Origin: Sulfurimicrobium sp964384915
GTDB lineage: Bacteria; Pseudomonadota; Gammaproteobacteria; Burkholderiales; Sulfuricellaceae
Direction: 5' to 3'
Assembly (NCBI GenBank): GCA_964384915.1
Contig: CAYLMA010000014.1
Location: 13,682-77,681, forward strand
DNA length: 64,000 nt
The position numbers and the translations under genes are program-made. The notes under the pieces were generated by a model. That model was not told the DNA's origin. It worked only from the letters and a program-made list of their open reading frames with translations, and ran no database searches. The number at the start of each line of letters is the position of its first letter. The first letter of the stretch is position 1. Shown here in pieces: positions 18,620-26,132 of this stretch.

Positions 18620-19891
18620 ATGGTCCCACACCTCACTACCGCCCTAACCGGCCCGCTGCTCGAACTCGAACAGCACATCCTCGATGCCCAGCCGCGCATC
18701 GAACAGTGGTTCCGCTCCAAATGGCAGGAGCACGATGCTCCCTTTTATGCCTCGGTGGATCTGCGCAACGCCGGATTCAAGCTGGCGCCGGTGGACACCA
18801 ACCTGTTTCCCGGCGGATTCAACAACCTGAACCCCGAGTTCATGCCGCTATGCGTACAGGCAGCCATGTCGGCCATGGAAAAAATCTGCCCCGATGCGCA
18901 ACGCTTCCTGCTCATTCCGGAAAATCACACCCGCAATACCTTCTACCTGCAAAATGTGGCGCGCCTGGCCAGCATCCTGCGCCATGCCGGGCTGTACGTT
19001 CGGCTTGGCACCCTGATCCCGGAAATCACCGAACCCACGGCGCTGGATCTACCCGATGGCCAGACCCTGACGCTGGAACCGATACGGCGCGAAGGAAACA
19101 AGCTCAAGCTGGACGATTTTGATCCTTGCGCCATCCTGCTCAATAACGATCTTTCCGCGGGCATACCGGAAATTCTCAAAGGGCTGAAACAACCTGTCTT
19201 CCCGCCGCTTCATGCCGGCTGGGCGACGCGGCGCAAGACCCACCATTTCAGCGCCTACGACCAGGTCGCGGCGGAATTCGCCACCATCATCCACATGGAC
19301 CCCTGGCTGATCAATCCGTATTTTGGCGATTGCCGCGAAATCAACTTCAGCGAACGGCGAGGCGAGGAGTGCCTGGCAGTTCAGGTGGACGAATTGCTCC
19401 AGGACATCCGCGAGAAATACCGCGAATATGGCGTGAAGAACGACCCCTTCGTTATCGTCAAGGCCGATGCCGGCACCTACGGCATGGGCATCATGACCGT
19501 CAAGGATGCTTCCGAAGTCAAAGGCCTTAACCGCAAGCAACGCAACAAGATGTCGGTCATCAAGGAAGGCCAGCAGGTCAGCGAAGTCATCATCCAGGAG
19601 GGCGTGTACACTTTCGAAAGCATCAACGAGGCGGTGGCCGAGCCGGTGGTGTACATGATGGACCACTTCGTGGTGGGCGGCTTCTACCGCGTCCATACCG
19701 GGCGCGGCCAGGACGAAAATCTCAACGCACCCGGCATGCACTTCGTGCCGCTGGCTTTCGACACCTCCTGCACATTGCCCGATAACGCCGCCGGGCCGGA
19801 CACCCCGCCCAACCGCTTCTATGCCTATGGTGTAGTGGCTAGGCTGGCGCTGCTGGCGGCCTCAATCGAGCTGGAAAACACCCGGCCGTGA
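18620..19891 (+). CDS. gshA: Glutamate-cysteine ligase, betaproteobacterial type
   Basis: A 423-residue enzyme for the first step of glutathione synthesis, gamma-glutamylcysteine formation. It belongs to the distinct family found in acidithiobacilli and betaproteobacteria, not to the E. coli GshA family; characteristic stretches are VDTNLFPGGFNNLNP, NHTRNTFYLQNV and VKADAGTYGMGIMTV. The latter resembles an ATP-binding glycine-rich loop. The partner gshB lies 3.4 kb downstream on the same strand, with unrelated genes in between. The start at 18620 follows the c-di-GMP gene by 57 bases. Confidence 0.92.
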   Translation: MVPHLTTALTGPLLELEQHILDAQPRIEQWFRSKWQEHDAPFYASVDLRNAGFKLAPVDTNLFPGGFNNLNPEFMPLCVQAAMSAMEKICPDAQRFLLIPENHTRNTFYLQNVARLASILRHAGLYVRLGTLIPEITEPTALDLPDGQTLTLEPIRREGNKLKLDDFDPCAILLNNDLSAGIPEILKGLKQPVFPPLHAGWATRRKTHHFSAYDQVAAEFATIIHMDPWLINPYFGDCREINFSERRGEECLAVQVDELLQDIREKYREYGVKNDPFVIVKADAGTYGMGIMTVKDASEVKGLNRKQRNKMSVIKEGQQVSEVIIQEGVYTFESINEAVAEPVVYMMDHFVVGGFYRVHTGRGQDENLNAPGMHFVPLAFDTSCTLPDNAAGPDTPPNRFYAYGVVARLALLAASIELENTRP

Positions 19892-19923
19892 AAAACTGAC
19901 CGCCCATTCCGGAAAATGACAAA

Positions 19924-20958
19924 ATGGGCCTGATTCGCCGCGTTTTACGGCATTATCTGAAACACAAACACCTTCAGTCGCACCAGGCGGAAATCGACAC
20001 CGTCATTGAGCAGTTGTTTTATGAAATCAATCCGCGCCTGGGTTTTCTCACCGGCTATCAGGAAGCACTCAGCGGTCCGGTCTGGAATGCGCTGAAACAT
20101 ATCCACCACGTCATAGACCACATAGCCGGCCCGGTCGACGCGGCAACGCGGCAGTGGGGCTCGACGCCGGCGTTGCGGGCCATGTTCGCCAATGGCCTGG
20201 AGATGGGGAGGTTTTTCAAACGCGACCCTTCCCTGCGCAACTGTATCGCAACGGCGCAGCCGGGTAATGCCGAAAGCTGCCATGTCATGATCGCCTCCAC
20301 CATGCAGGTTCGCAAGGTGCTGGGCATCGCGATGCGAGGCGATATCATGCAGCGGGAAGTTCCCCAGACACAGATCAGCTTCACCGATCACCGGATTGTT
20401 GCATCCGCCGACAGCGAAAGCGGCCTGCGCGAAAAGCTGAAAGCCTTTGCCCTGGAATTCGTGGCGCACAAGGTGCTGGCCAATATTGCAGCCGCGCGCT
20501 CCGAGTGCGAAGGCCTGGAACAGGAATTGGCCCTGCTGCGCGCCCGCATGAGGATGAAGTTGCGCCAGGACAGCGGCAAAGCCTGCCTGTGCGACCGCGT
20601 CGAATACAGTGAAGGCGAGATGGCCGAAATTTGCAGCCTGATCAGGGAAAAAGAAACCCTGCTGAGCCAGACCGCCATTCATCAACCGACACTGAAATAT
20701 TTCATGGATCAGTTGCTGCTGGTGCTTAACAGCGTGGAAAAGTTACTCCAGATCCATGAGGTTTCGCTGCATCTCGACAACATGAATATCTTGCTCGACA
20801 CACCGGGCGAGGACGCAGCAAAACCAGTCGAATTAACCGAAATCCTGCGTTCCGGCCATCCTGCCCGCATTATGCTGATTGCCCGCGTGCCGCGTGACGA
20901 GGTGCTTATCCACGACGACATGGCGGCAAGAATCGACGATGCGCTCAAGCGCCTTTGA
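19924..20958 (+). CDS. Protein of unknown function, helical
   Basis: A 344-residue protein not recognised from any family I know. It has no signal peptide and no membrane segment. The N-terminal 40 residues are basic and His-rich (VLRHYLKHKHLQSHQAEI). A likely coiled-coil segment with a CLCDRV motif lies around residues 185-240 (ECEGLEQELALLRARMRM). The C-terminus has HLDNMNILLDT and LIARVPRDEVLIHDD. It follows gshA after 32 bases and converges on the PilZ gene. Cysteines at about residues 193, 217 and 219 could be functional, but no metal motif is evident. Confidence 0.6.
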   Translation: MGLIRRVLRHYLKHKHLQSHQAEIDTVIEQLFYEINPRLGFLTGYQEALSGPVWNALKHIHHVIDHIAGPVDAATRQWGSTPALRAMFANGLEMGRFFKRDPSLRNCIATAQPGNAESCHVMIASTMQVRKVLGIAMRGDIMQREVPQTQISFTDHRIVASADSESGLREKLKAFALEFVAHKVLANIAAARSECEGLEQELALLRARMRMKLRQDSGKACLCDRVEYSEGEMAEICSLIREKETLLSQTAIHQPTLKYFMDQLLLVLNSVEKLLQIHEVSLHLDNMNILLDTPGEDAAKPVELTEILRSGHPARIMLIARVPRDEVLIHDDMAARIDDALKRL

Positions 20959-20988
20959 ACATGCCGAAACCCCGGAGCTCCTAATGTG

Positions 20989-21903
20989 CTATGCATTCTC
21001 CAGCAGCTTCTGGTAAATCATGTTTTGCATACGCAGGGAAACGTCCGTAGGGACGTCCGTGAACTGTACGCCATATCGAAGCTTGTCCAGTGCTGAGTCA
21101 ACATCGGGCTCGCTGATTACAGAACGGACTATGCAGTTAACCGTGGTAGCCAGGCTGGCGTCGATATCGTTAAGTTTGACGCGAAACGACAAACTGAGAT
21201 TATCGCCTTTCTCCCCGACCGGTTCTGCGGCCACAAAAGAAGCGCCGGTTATACTCAAATCACCTATCCGCACCGGCCTGTTTGCCACCCCGTCTGAATT
21301 GCCAGCGCTCGTCACAGAACCAATAAGGTTAAATTCGGCGCGCGCGGATTTTCTTACTGCAATGCTCTGTACCGCTCTGGGATAAGCCAGGTGAAGGTAA
21401 GGCAGAGGTGAGTTGCAAACGCGCAAAATACTGGATGAGAACGCATAAGCGTCCTTGCCTGAAAATGACCGCACGACTACTGGCAATCCATCACGCAGGA
21501 GAAGCACCCCGCCATCCACAACAGGCGTCGAAACCATAATGGTGCGGCCTTTTACATACCCGATGAGATTCACAGGGTAGCGATCATCCTTTACCTGGAG
21601 CTTTATGGCGTCACCGACCTTGGGCTTTAACTCCTCGAAACCGAAGCTTCTTGCCGTGGGCGCCTCCTCAGCATTCTGCTCCACCGGGGTGGCAACACTT
21701 TTCTCCCGCAGCCTGGAGGAGCCCGGAGAGCAGCTACGATATGCCCCATCCTTAATCAGCGTTTCAACCTGCCGCTGCGTTTCGATGACAAACCCCTCAC
21801 GCAGCAGCAATTTCTTGTTGGGCCCATAGACCGGCCAGGGCAAGGGCTTACCCACGGCAATATCGCCAATTTTAAGCGGCAAGAGACTATCGATTAGTGA
21901 CAT
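20989..21903 (-). CDS. YcgR-type PilZ c-di-GMP receptor
   Basis: A 304-residue protein in two parts. Residues about 85-180 resemble the YcgR N-terminal PilZN domain (KVGDAIKLQVKDDRYPVNLIGYVKG), and the C-terminal PilZ domain has RKSARAEF (the RxxxR c-di-GMP-binding motif) followed by DLSITGASF ([DN]xSxxG). These are the two conserved elements of c-di-GMP-binding PilZ proteins. It is a plausible effector for the GGDEF/EAL protein encoded 2.4 kb away. The ATG at 21903 is preferred; an in-frame GTG at 21918 would add five residues. No flagellar genes are in the window, so its output is unknown. Confidence 0.85.
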   Translation of the reverse strand: MSLIDSLLPLKIGDIAVGKPLPWPVYGPNKKLLLREGFVIETQRQVETLIKDGAYRSCSPGSSRLREKSVATPVEQNAEEAPTARSFGFEELKPKVGDAIKLQVKDDRYPVNLIGYVKGRTIMVSTPVVDGGVLLLRDGLPVVVRSFSGKDAYAFSSSILRVCNSPLPYLHLAYPRAVQSIAVRKSARAEFNLIGSVTSAGNSDGVANRPVRIGDLSITGASFVAAEPVGEKGDNLSLSFRVKLNDIDASLATTVNCIVRSVISEPDVDSALDKLRYGVQFTDVPTDVSLRMQNMIYQKLLENA

Positions 21904-22084
21904 GGTAATTTTTTGCACCGCAGGCCGTTAACGCTTGATTCTCATGCCTTTTGGACAAGGCGGAATCAAGTGGCATTTCAGCACCAAACATTACTTGACG
22001 CAAGCGCCAAGCAACTTTCTCCTCCGGTAAGGTACGAGACTTCTAAAACAGCGCTTCATTTAAGAATGGAATTTCCGTCATGGC

Positions 22085-22447
22085 TTACCCGTGCGCTTCA
22101 TCCAGCGCTTTTGAAAGACGGCGCGGCTTGCCGAAGAGCGCCCGTAGTTCATCCTTCGCGGCCTCAAGGCATGCACGTTGCGCCGCGGGAAGCCGGCGGC
22201 CGGCGCGATTGATGTAGAAAGTCAGCATGCACATGGCCGAACGGAACGGATCTGCCTTGCGGCGCCGGCTCTGCTCGGCGGAGTTCTTGAGCGACAGCGC
22301 GATGCGGCGCGGATCATGCCAGGTGAACACCCCGGCTTCGAGGTCCAGCGCATTGCTGTACTCGGTGACGTGCTGCGACCAGCGCTCGCGCTGGCCGGGC
22401 GCCTCGGACGGCTGCGCAGCCACGTCAGGGTCGGATTTTGCAGGCAA
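22085..22447 (-). CDS. DUF3175 family protein
   Basis: A 120-residue, arginine-rich, soluble protein. The core RWSQHVTEYSNALDLEAGVF, followed by a DPRRIALSLKNSAEQSRRRK segment and MCMLTFYINRAGRRLPA, corresponds to the DUF3175 family, small proteins of unknown function found in many proteobacteria. The 166-base gap between this gene and the PilZ gene shows no further gene; the 70-base gap towards the bacteriohemerythrin also appears empty. No regulatory sites were recognised for this gene. Confidence 0.75.
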   Translation of the reverse strand: MPAKSDPDVAAQPSEAPGQRERWSQHVTEYSNALDLEAGVFTWHDPRRIALSLKNSAEQSRRRKADPFRSAMCMLTFYINRAGRRLPAAQRACLEAAKDELRALFGKPRRLSKALDEAHG

Positions 22448-22517
22448 TCACGCGCCTTTCAGATATTAAACACCCGCCCGGCGGAACCCGCGCAGGCCGT
22501 ATTCCGCGCGCAAAGGG

Positions 22518-22976
22518 CTACCAGAATTTCCAGAAGCGCTTCCTGGAAGAATGCTGCTCGACCCCTTTCGCAATAAAGTGGGGCACGTAAGCCTTGTCGG
22601 TCTCCATGATATGGCGGCTCAGCCAGCCCCTCAGGAAATGAAGCAGTTCGAAGCTGACGTTGGCCTTGCCGCTTTTGAGCTTCTCCTGCAACTCGACCAC
22701 CTGGGCAATCAGCTTTTCGTGTCCCTCCAGGTGGGCGGCGTAATCGGGGTAACCCAAAATGCGCATCAGGCTTTCCTCTACCGTGAAATGCACGCGGGTG
22801 TACTCGACCAGCTTATCCAGGATCTCCATGCATGCGGCCGTGCCTTGTTTCTCATGAATAGCCATGTGCAGTTGATTCAGCAAAACCACCAGCGCCTTGT
22901 GCTGATCATCAATTTCATCAATGCCAATGTTGAGGCTGTCATTCCATTCCAATAGTTCATTCATGTCATCTTGGCC
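22518..22976 (-). CDS. Bacteriohemerythrin
   Basis: A single-domain hemerythrin of about 152 residues that binds O2 (or NO) at a non-haem di-iron site. Ligand motifs are visible in order: IDDQHKALV, HFTVEESLM, HLEGHEKLI and HIMETDKAY. It is intracellular, with a basic C-terminal tail (SSRKRFWKFW). A start at 23009 would lie upstream of the predicted transcription start, so ATG 22976 or 22964 is preferred. An FNR-like site and a -10 element lie just upstream. The family delivers oxygen or senses it in microaerobic bacteria. Confidence 0.93.
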   Translation of the reverse strand, partial: GQDDMNELLEWNDSLNIGIDEIDDQHKALVVLLNQLHMAIHEKQGTAACMEILDKLVEYTRVHFTVEESLMRILGYPDYAAHLEGHEKLIAQVVELQEKLKSGKANVSFELLHFLRGWLSRHIMETDKAYVPHFIAKGVEQHSSRKRFWKFW

Positions 22977-23007
22977 CATAAAAAGAGATAAAAGTTTTGA
23001 ACCCGCC

Positions 23008-23049
23008 ATTCTAATAAAAGGACCACCATGTCTTATTGCGCAAGATCAA
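23008..23049 (-). promoter_or_regulatory. Candidate FNR-type class II promoter for bacteriohemerythrin
   Basis: On the minus strand TTGAT-CTTG-CGCAA (23049-23036) matches the FNR/ANR consensus TTGAT-N4-ATCAA at 8 of 10 positions, and TAGAAT (23013-23008) is a candidate -10 box. A transcription start near 23001 would put the FNR-site centre at -41.5, the standard class II activator position. The agreement of site and spacing is the evidence; binding is untested. Confidence 0.45.
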
Positions 23050-23299
23050 ACTTCCAGCTTTTTCCGGCGCGAAAAATGAGGGGGCGACGCCCGGCTGGAG
23101 AAAAGGGCGGCAGGAATCGGTTTCACCCCGGCCTGGATGGCAACCCCGTATTTCCATCGCAACAGCGCCGCTGCGCCACGCACCTGTTGCAAATTGGCGG
23201 CGATATCCGTACCGTGTAAAAATTGTTGGGCCATTTGGACGTTTTGAACACCATGATTGACTCCCACGCTCCGAAGCGCCACGGGAAGGGCGATGTGAT
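23050..23299. other. Intergenic region before gshB
   Basis: A 250-base stretch between the divergent bacteriohemerythrin and gshB genes. Short open frames exist here on both strands, but none has a convincing start, a recognisable motif or GC-codon bias, so no gene is called. AT-rich sequence around 23215-23250 may hold the gshB promoter, but no box could be assigned confidently. Confidence 0.5.
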
Positions 23300-24241
23300 A
23301 TGAAACTCGCCATCATTCTCGATCCGCTCGAAAGCATCAAAACCTACAAGGATTCCACCTACGCCATGATGCGCGCGGCGCATGCGCGCGGCCATGCACT
23401 TTACGTCATGGAGCAGCGCGAACTGGTTCTTGACGAGGGCAGGGTCAAGGCGCATGCGCGCAGGCTCGATCTGGTGGACGAAGACCTGAAGTGGTTTACG
23501 CTGGCAGATGCGGACTGGCATGAGCTGACGGATTTCGACGCTACGCTGATGCGCAAGGACCCGCCTTTCGACATGGAGTATATCTACAGCACTTATCTGT
23601 TGGAGCTGGCCGAGGCACAGGGCGCACGCATCCTCAACCGGCCCAAGGCGGTGCGCGATTTCAACGAGAAGCTGTCGACGGCGAAGTTCCCGCAGTTCAT
23701 GCCGCCCACGCTGGTGACGCGGCAGCAAGCGCTGATCCGGGATTTTATCGACAAGCACGGCGACATCATCTTGAAGCCGCTGGATGCCATGGGCGGCAGC
23801 AGCATTTTCCGCATTCAGCTTCACGACCCCAATCTAAACGTGATCCTCGAAACCATGACGCAACTGGAAAGCCGAACCGTCATGGCGCAGCGTTTCATCC
23901 CCGAGATCGCCCAGGGAGACAAGCGTATCCTGCTGATCAACGGCGAGGCGGTGCCCTATGCCCTGGCGCGCATCCCACAGGGCGGAGAGACGCGCGGCAA
24001 TCTTGCCGCCGGAGGCAAGGGCGTGGCCCAGCCGCTCTCCGAAAACGACTGGAAAATCGCCGATACCCTGGGCCCGAAACTGCGCGAACAGGGGCTGTTC
24101 CTGGCGGGGCTCGACGTGATCGGCAATTACCTCACCGAAATCAACGTCACCAGCCCGACCGGCTTTCAGGAAATCACCGCGCAGAGCGGCTTCAACGTGG
24201 CGGGAATGTTCGTGGATGCGCTGGAGCGGCTATGTGGCTAA
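23300..24241 (+). CDS. gshB: Glutathione synthase
   Basis: A 313-residue ATP-grasp ligase that adds glycine to gamma-glutamylcysteine. The N-terminus MKLAIILDPLESIKTYKDSTYAMM is typical of proteobacterial GshB. The ATP-grasp signatures LKPLDAMGGSSIFRI, RFIPEIAQGDKRILLINGE and ETRGNLAAGGKGVAQ are present, with the metal-binding region LDVIGNYLTEINVTSPTG. The gene ends ten bases inside apbE. Separation from gshA by about 3.4 kb of unrelated genes is notable but does occur in betaproteobacteria. Confidence 0.96.
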   Translation: MKLAIILDPLESIKTYKDSTYAMMRAAHARGHALYVMEQRELVLDEGRVKAHARRLDLVDEDLKWFTLADADWHELTDFDATLMRKDPPFDMEYIYSTYLLELAEAQGARILNRPKAVRDFNEKLSTAKFPQFMPPTLVTRQQALIRDFIDKHGDIILKPLDAMGGSSIFRIQLHDPNLNVILETMTQLESRTVMAQRFIPEIAQGDKRILLINGEAVPYALARIPQGGETRGNLAAGGKGVAQPLSENDWKIADTLGPKLREQGLFLAGLDVIGNYLTEINVTSPTGFQEITAQSGFNVAGMFVDALERLCG

Positions 24242-25341
24242 AAAACCTAACCGCGAAGGCGCAAAGTCGCGAAGAAAAACATGTTTTTGCAAGCCTTTGC
24301 GCCTTTGCGCCTTTGCGGTTGCTTCTATTGTCCGCAGTAATTCCGCTCCTGCTCTCCGGCTGCGGCAAGGAGCCGATTTACCAGCAGGAGAGTTTCGTCT
24401 TCGGCACGCGTGTGGAGATCACTCTTTACGGCGAGGAGGAAGCGCGTGCAAAACAGCTCGCCGGCCAGGTGTTGAGCGATTTCGACCAGCTCCACCAGAT
24501 GCTGCATGCCTGGAAGCCCGGCACGCTTTCGCGCATGAACGAGATTTTCGCCAATGCCCCAGCCCGTGCGTCCATTCAGCCCGGCATGATCCCCGTTATC
24601 CAGGACGCAGCCCGGCTTTCCGGGCAATCCGGCGGTTTGTTCAATCCGGCCATCGGCAACCTGATCAAGCTGTGGGGCTTCCAGAACGACGAATTCAAGC
24701 CGGTGCGCCCCGGCCCGGCGGAAATCGAGAAGCTGCTGCAGGCCAAGCCGGAAATGTCGGACATCGTCATCGAAGGCATCGAGTTCCATAGCAATAATCC
24801 AGCGGTGCGGGTGGATCTGGGCGGCTACGCCAAAGGCTTCGCGCTCGATACGGCAACGGATTACCTGCGCTCTCAAGGCGTGAAAAATGCCCTGGTCAAT
24901 ATCGGCGGCAACATCATCGCCCTCGGACAACGCGGCAAACGGCCATGGCAAGTGGGCATCCAGCACCCGCGCAAACCCGGCGCCATTGCCACGCTTGAGC
25001 TGCGCGATGGCGAAGCGGTCGGCACTTCCGGGGATTACCAGCGTTACTTCGAACTCGAAGGCAAACGCTACTGCCACATCATCGACCCGCGCACCGGCCA
25101 GCCGGCCCAGGGCACCCAGGCGGTCACCGTGCTGATCCCGCCGGGCAAGCGCGCGGGCGTACTGTCGGATGTCGCTTCCAAGCCGGCTTTCATCGCCGGC
25201 AAGCAGGGCTGGCGCGATGAATTGAAAAAGATGGACGTGGATCAGGCCATGCTGATCGACGACCGGGGCGAGGTTTACATTACGCCGGCGATGAAAAAAC
25301 GTGTCGCCTTTCTCGATGCGGGATTGAAATTCCACGAATAA
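24232..25341 (+). CDS. apbE: FAD:protein FMN transferase (ApbE lipoprotein)
   Basis: A periplasmic flavin transferase that attaches FMN to target proteins such as NqrB, NqrC and RnfG. The conserved segments QSGGLFNPAIGNLIKLWG, AVRVDLGGYAKGFALD and CHIIDPRTGQPA are the ApbE core. The lipobox is LLLSGCGK, with the cysteine at about residue 44. The first 30 codons are made by a palindromic repeat (24249-24320) and give a non-conserved MWLKNLTAKAQSREEK leader, so the true start may be the TTG at 24328 or another downstream codon; if ATG 24232 is used, the repeat supplies the n-region of the signal peptide. The gene overlaps gshB by ten bases. Confidence 0.9.
   Translation: MWLKNLTAKAQSREEKHVFASLCAFAPLRLLLLSAVIPLLLSGCGKEPIYQQESFVFGTRVEITLYGEEEARAKQLAGQVLSDFDQLHQMLHAWKPGTLSRMNEIFANAPARASIQPGMIPVIQDAARLSGQSGGLFNPAIGNLIKLWGFQNDEFKPVRPGPAEIEKLLQAKPEMSDIVIEGIEFHSNNPAVRVDLGGYAKGFALDTATDYLRSQGVKNALVNIGGNIIALGQRGKRPWQVGIQHPRKPGAIATLELRDGEAVGTSGDYQRYFELEGKRYCHIIDPRTGQPAQGTQAVTVLIPPGKRAGVLSDVASKPAFIAGKQGWRDELKKMDVDQAMLIDDRGEVYITPAMKKRVAFLDAGLKFHE
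24249..24320. repeat. GCGCAAAG palindrome (class D) at the gshB-apbE junction
   Basis: The left arm (24249-24274) and right arm (24295-24320) pair at 23 of 26 positions. The right arm contains three tandem GCCTTTGC octamers. The centre is a perfect AAAAACATGTTTTT palindrome at 24275-24288. Unlike most repeats here it lies within an annotated reading frame, forming the apbE N-terminus. Confidence 0.85.
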
Positions 25342-25401
25342 GGCCAAGCGGAGTAAAATGTCGCCTTTTTCCGAAGTGATGGCAAAAGCCAAGGAATTTC
25401 A

Positions 25402-25815
25402 ATGATCGGTATTCTCATTGTCGCCCACGGTGCCCTGGGCGAAAGCCTGATCCACTGCGCCAGCCATGTCATGGGCAGTCGGCCGCTTAACCTGCAACAA
25501 CTCGGCGTCACCATCCACGACGACCCGGTGGCGATCTTGCCCCAAGCCAGGGAAATGCTGCGCCAGCTCGACCAGGGCGACGGCGTGCTGATCCTGTCCG
25601 ACATCTACGGCGCCACGCCCACCAACATTACCTGCCGCTTGCTGGAAGCGGGACGGGTGGAGGGCATTGCCGGGGTCAACCTGCCGATGCTGGTGCGGGC
25701 GCTCACTTATCGCGACGAACCGCTATCCACCGTGGTGGAGAAAGCCCTATCCGGCGGCCACGACGGCATCATCCACACCACCACGGAAGCCTGTCATGTT
25801 GCACCGAGACATTGA
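25402..25815 (+). CDS. PTS EIIA component, mannose/fructose type
   Basis: A 137-residue EIIA(Man)-fold protein. The phosphorylated histidine is His9 in MIGILIVAHGALGESL, and LILSDIYGATPTNITC is the second conserved stretch. No EIIB, EIIC or EIID gene is nearby, so the protein is probably regulatory rather than a sugar transporter component. It overlaps ptsH by 20 bases and starts the EIIA-HPr-EI gene group. The start ATG follows apbE after 60 bases. Confidence 0.92.
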   Translation: MIGILIVAHGALGESLIHCASHVMGSRPLNLQQLGVTIHDDPVAILPQAREMLRQLDQGDGVLILSDIYGATPTNITCRLLEAGRVEGIAGVNLPMLVRALTYRDEPLSTVVEKALSGGHDGIIHTTTEACHVAPRH

Positions 25816-26065
25816 AATCATCAACAAGCTGGGGCTGCACGCGCGCGCCTCGGCCAAGCTGACGCAAACCGCGGGCCAGCACAAAAGCCAGGTCTGGCTC
25901 AGCCGCAACGACAAGCGCATTAATGCCAAAAGCATCATGGGCGTGATGATGCTGGCTGCGGCCAAGGGCACGACCATCGGCATCGAAACCGACGGCGAGG
26001 ATGAAGAGCAGGCCATGCAAGCGCTGGTCGACCTGATCAACGATAAGTTTGGAGAGGGCGAATGA
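25796..26065 (+). CDS. ptsH: Phosphocarrier protein HPr
   Basis: An 89-residue HPr. The active-site histidine is His15 in NKLGLHARAS and the regulatory serine is Ser46 in NAKSIMGVMML, which could be a target of an HPr kinase encoded elsewhere. Length and motifs are normal. It receives phosphate from EI, encoded by the next gene, and passes it to the EIIA encoded just upstream. The ATG overlaps the end of the EIIA gene. Confidence 0.95.
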   Translation: MLHRDIEIINKLGLHARASAKLTQTAGQHKSQVWLSRNDKRINAKSIMGVMMLAAAKGTTIGIETDGEDEEQAMQALVDLINDKFGEGE

Positions 26066-26067
26066 CA

Positions 26068-26108
26068 GTGAGCGGTCAGCGGTCAGCAGTCAGCAGTCAG
26101 CTGACTGC
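26068..26108. repeat. Heptameric AGCGGTC repeat (class B)
   Basis: Tandem heptamers AGCGGTC AGCGGTC AGCAGTC AGCAGTC run from 26071 and end in the perfect 16-base palindrome GCAGTCAGCTGACTGC (26093-26108). It fills the short ptsH-ptsI gap. It looks like a half element of the class B palindromes seen after ptsI, mreB, the DUF3683 gene and purD. Confidence 0.75.
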
Positions 26109-26132
26109 CCTTACCCCTCACCAGGGGGTTGC

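Noticed and set aside
21913..22212. 99-codon plus-strand ORF between the PilZ gene and DUF3175 gene
   Set aside because: It runs antisense into the DUF3175 gene and has no motif or Shine-Dalgarno sequence.
23010..23299. Small ORFs between bacteriohemerythrin and gshB
   Set aside because: Several short frames overlap on both strands, none with a ribosome-binding site or recognisable protein.
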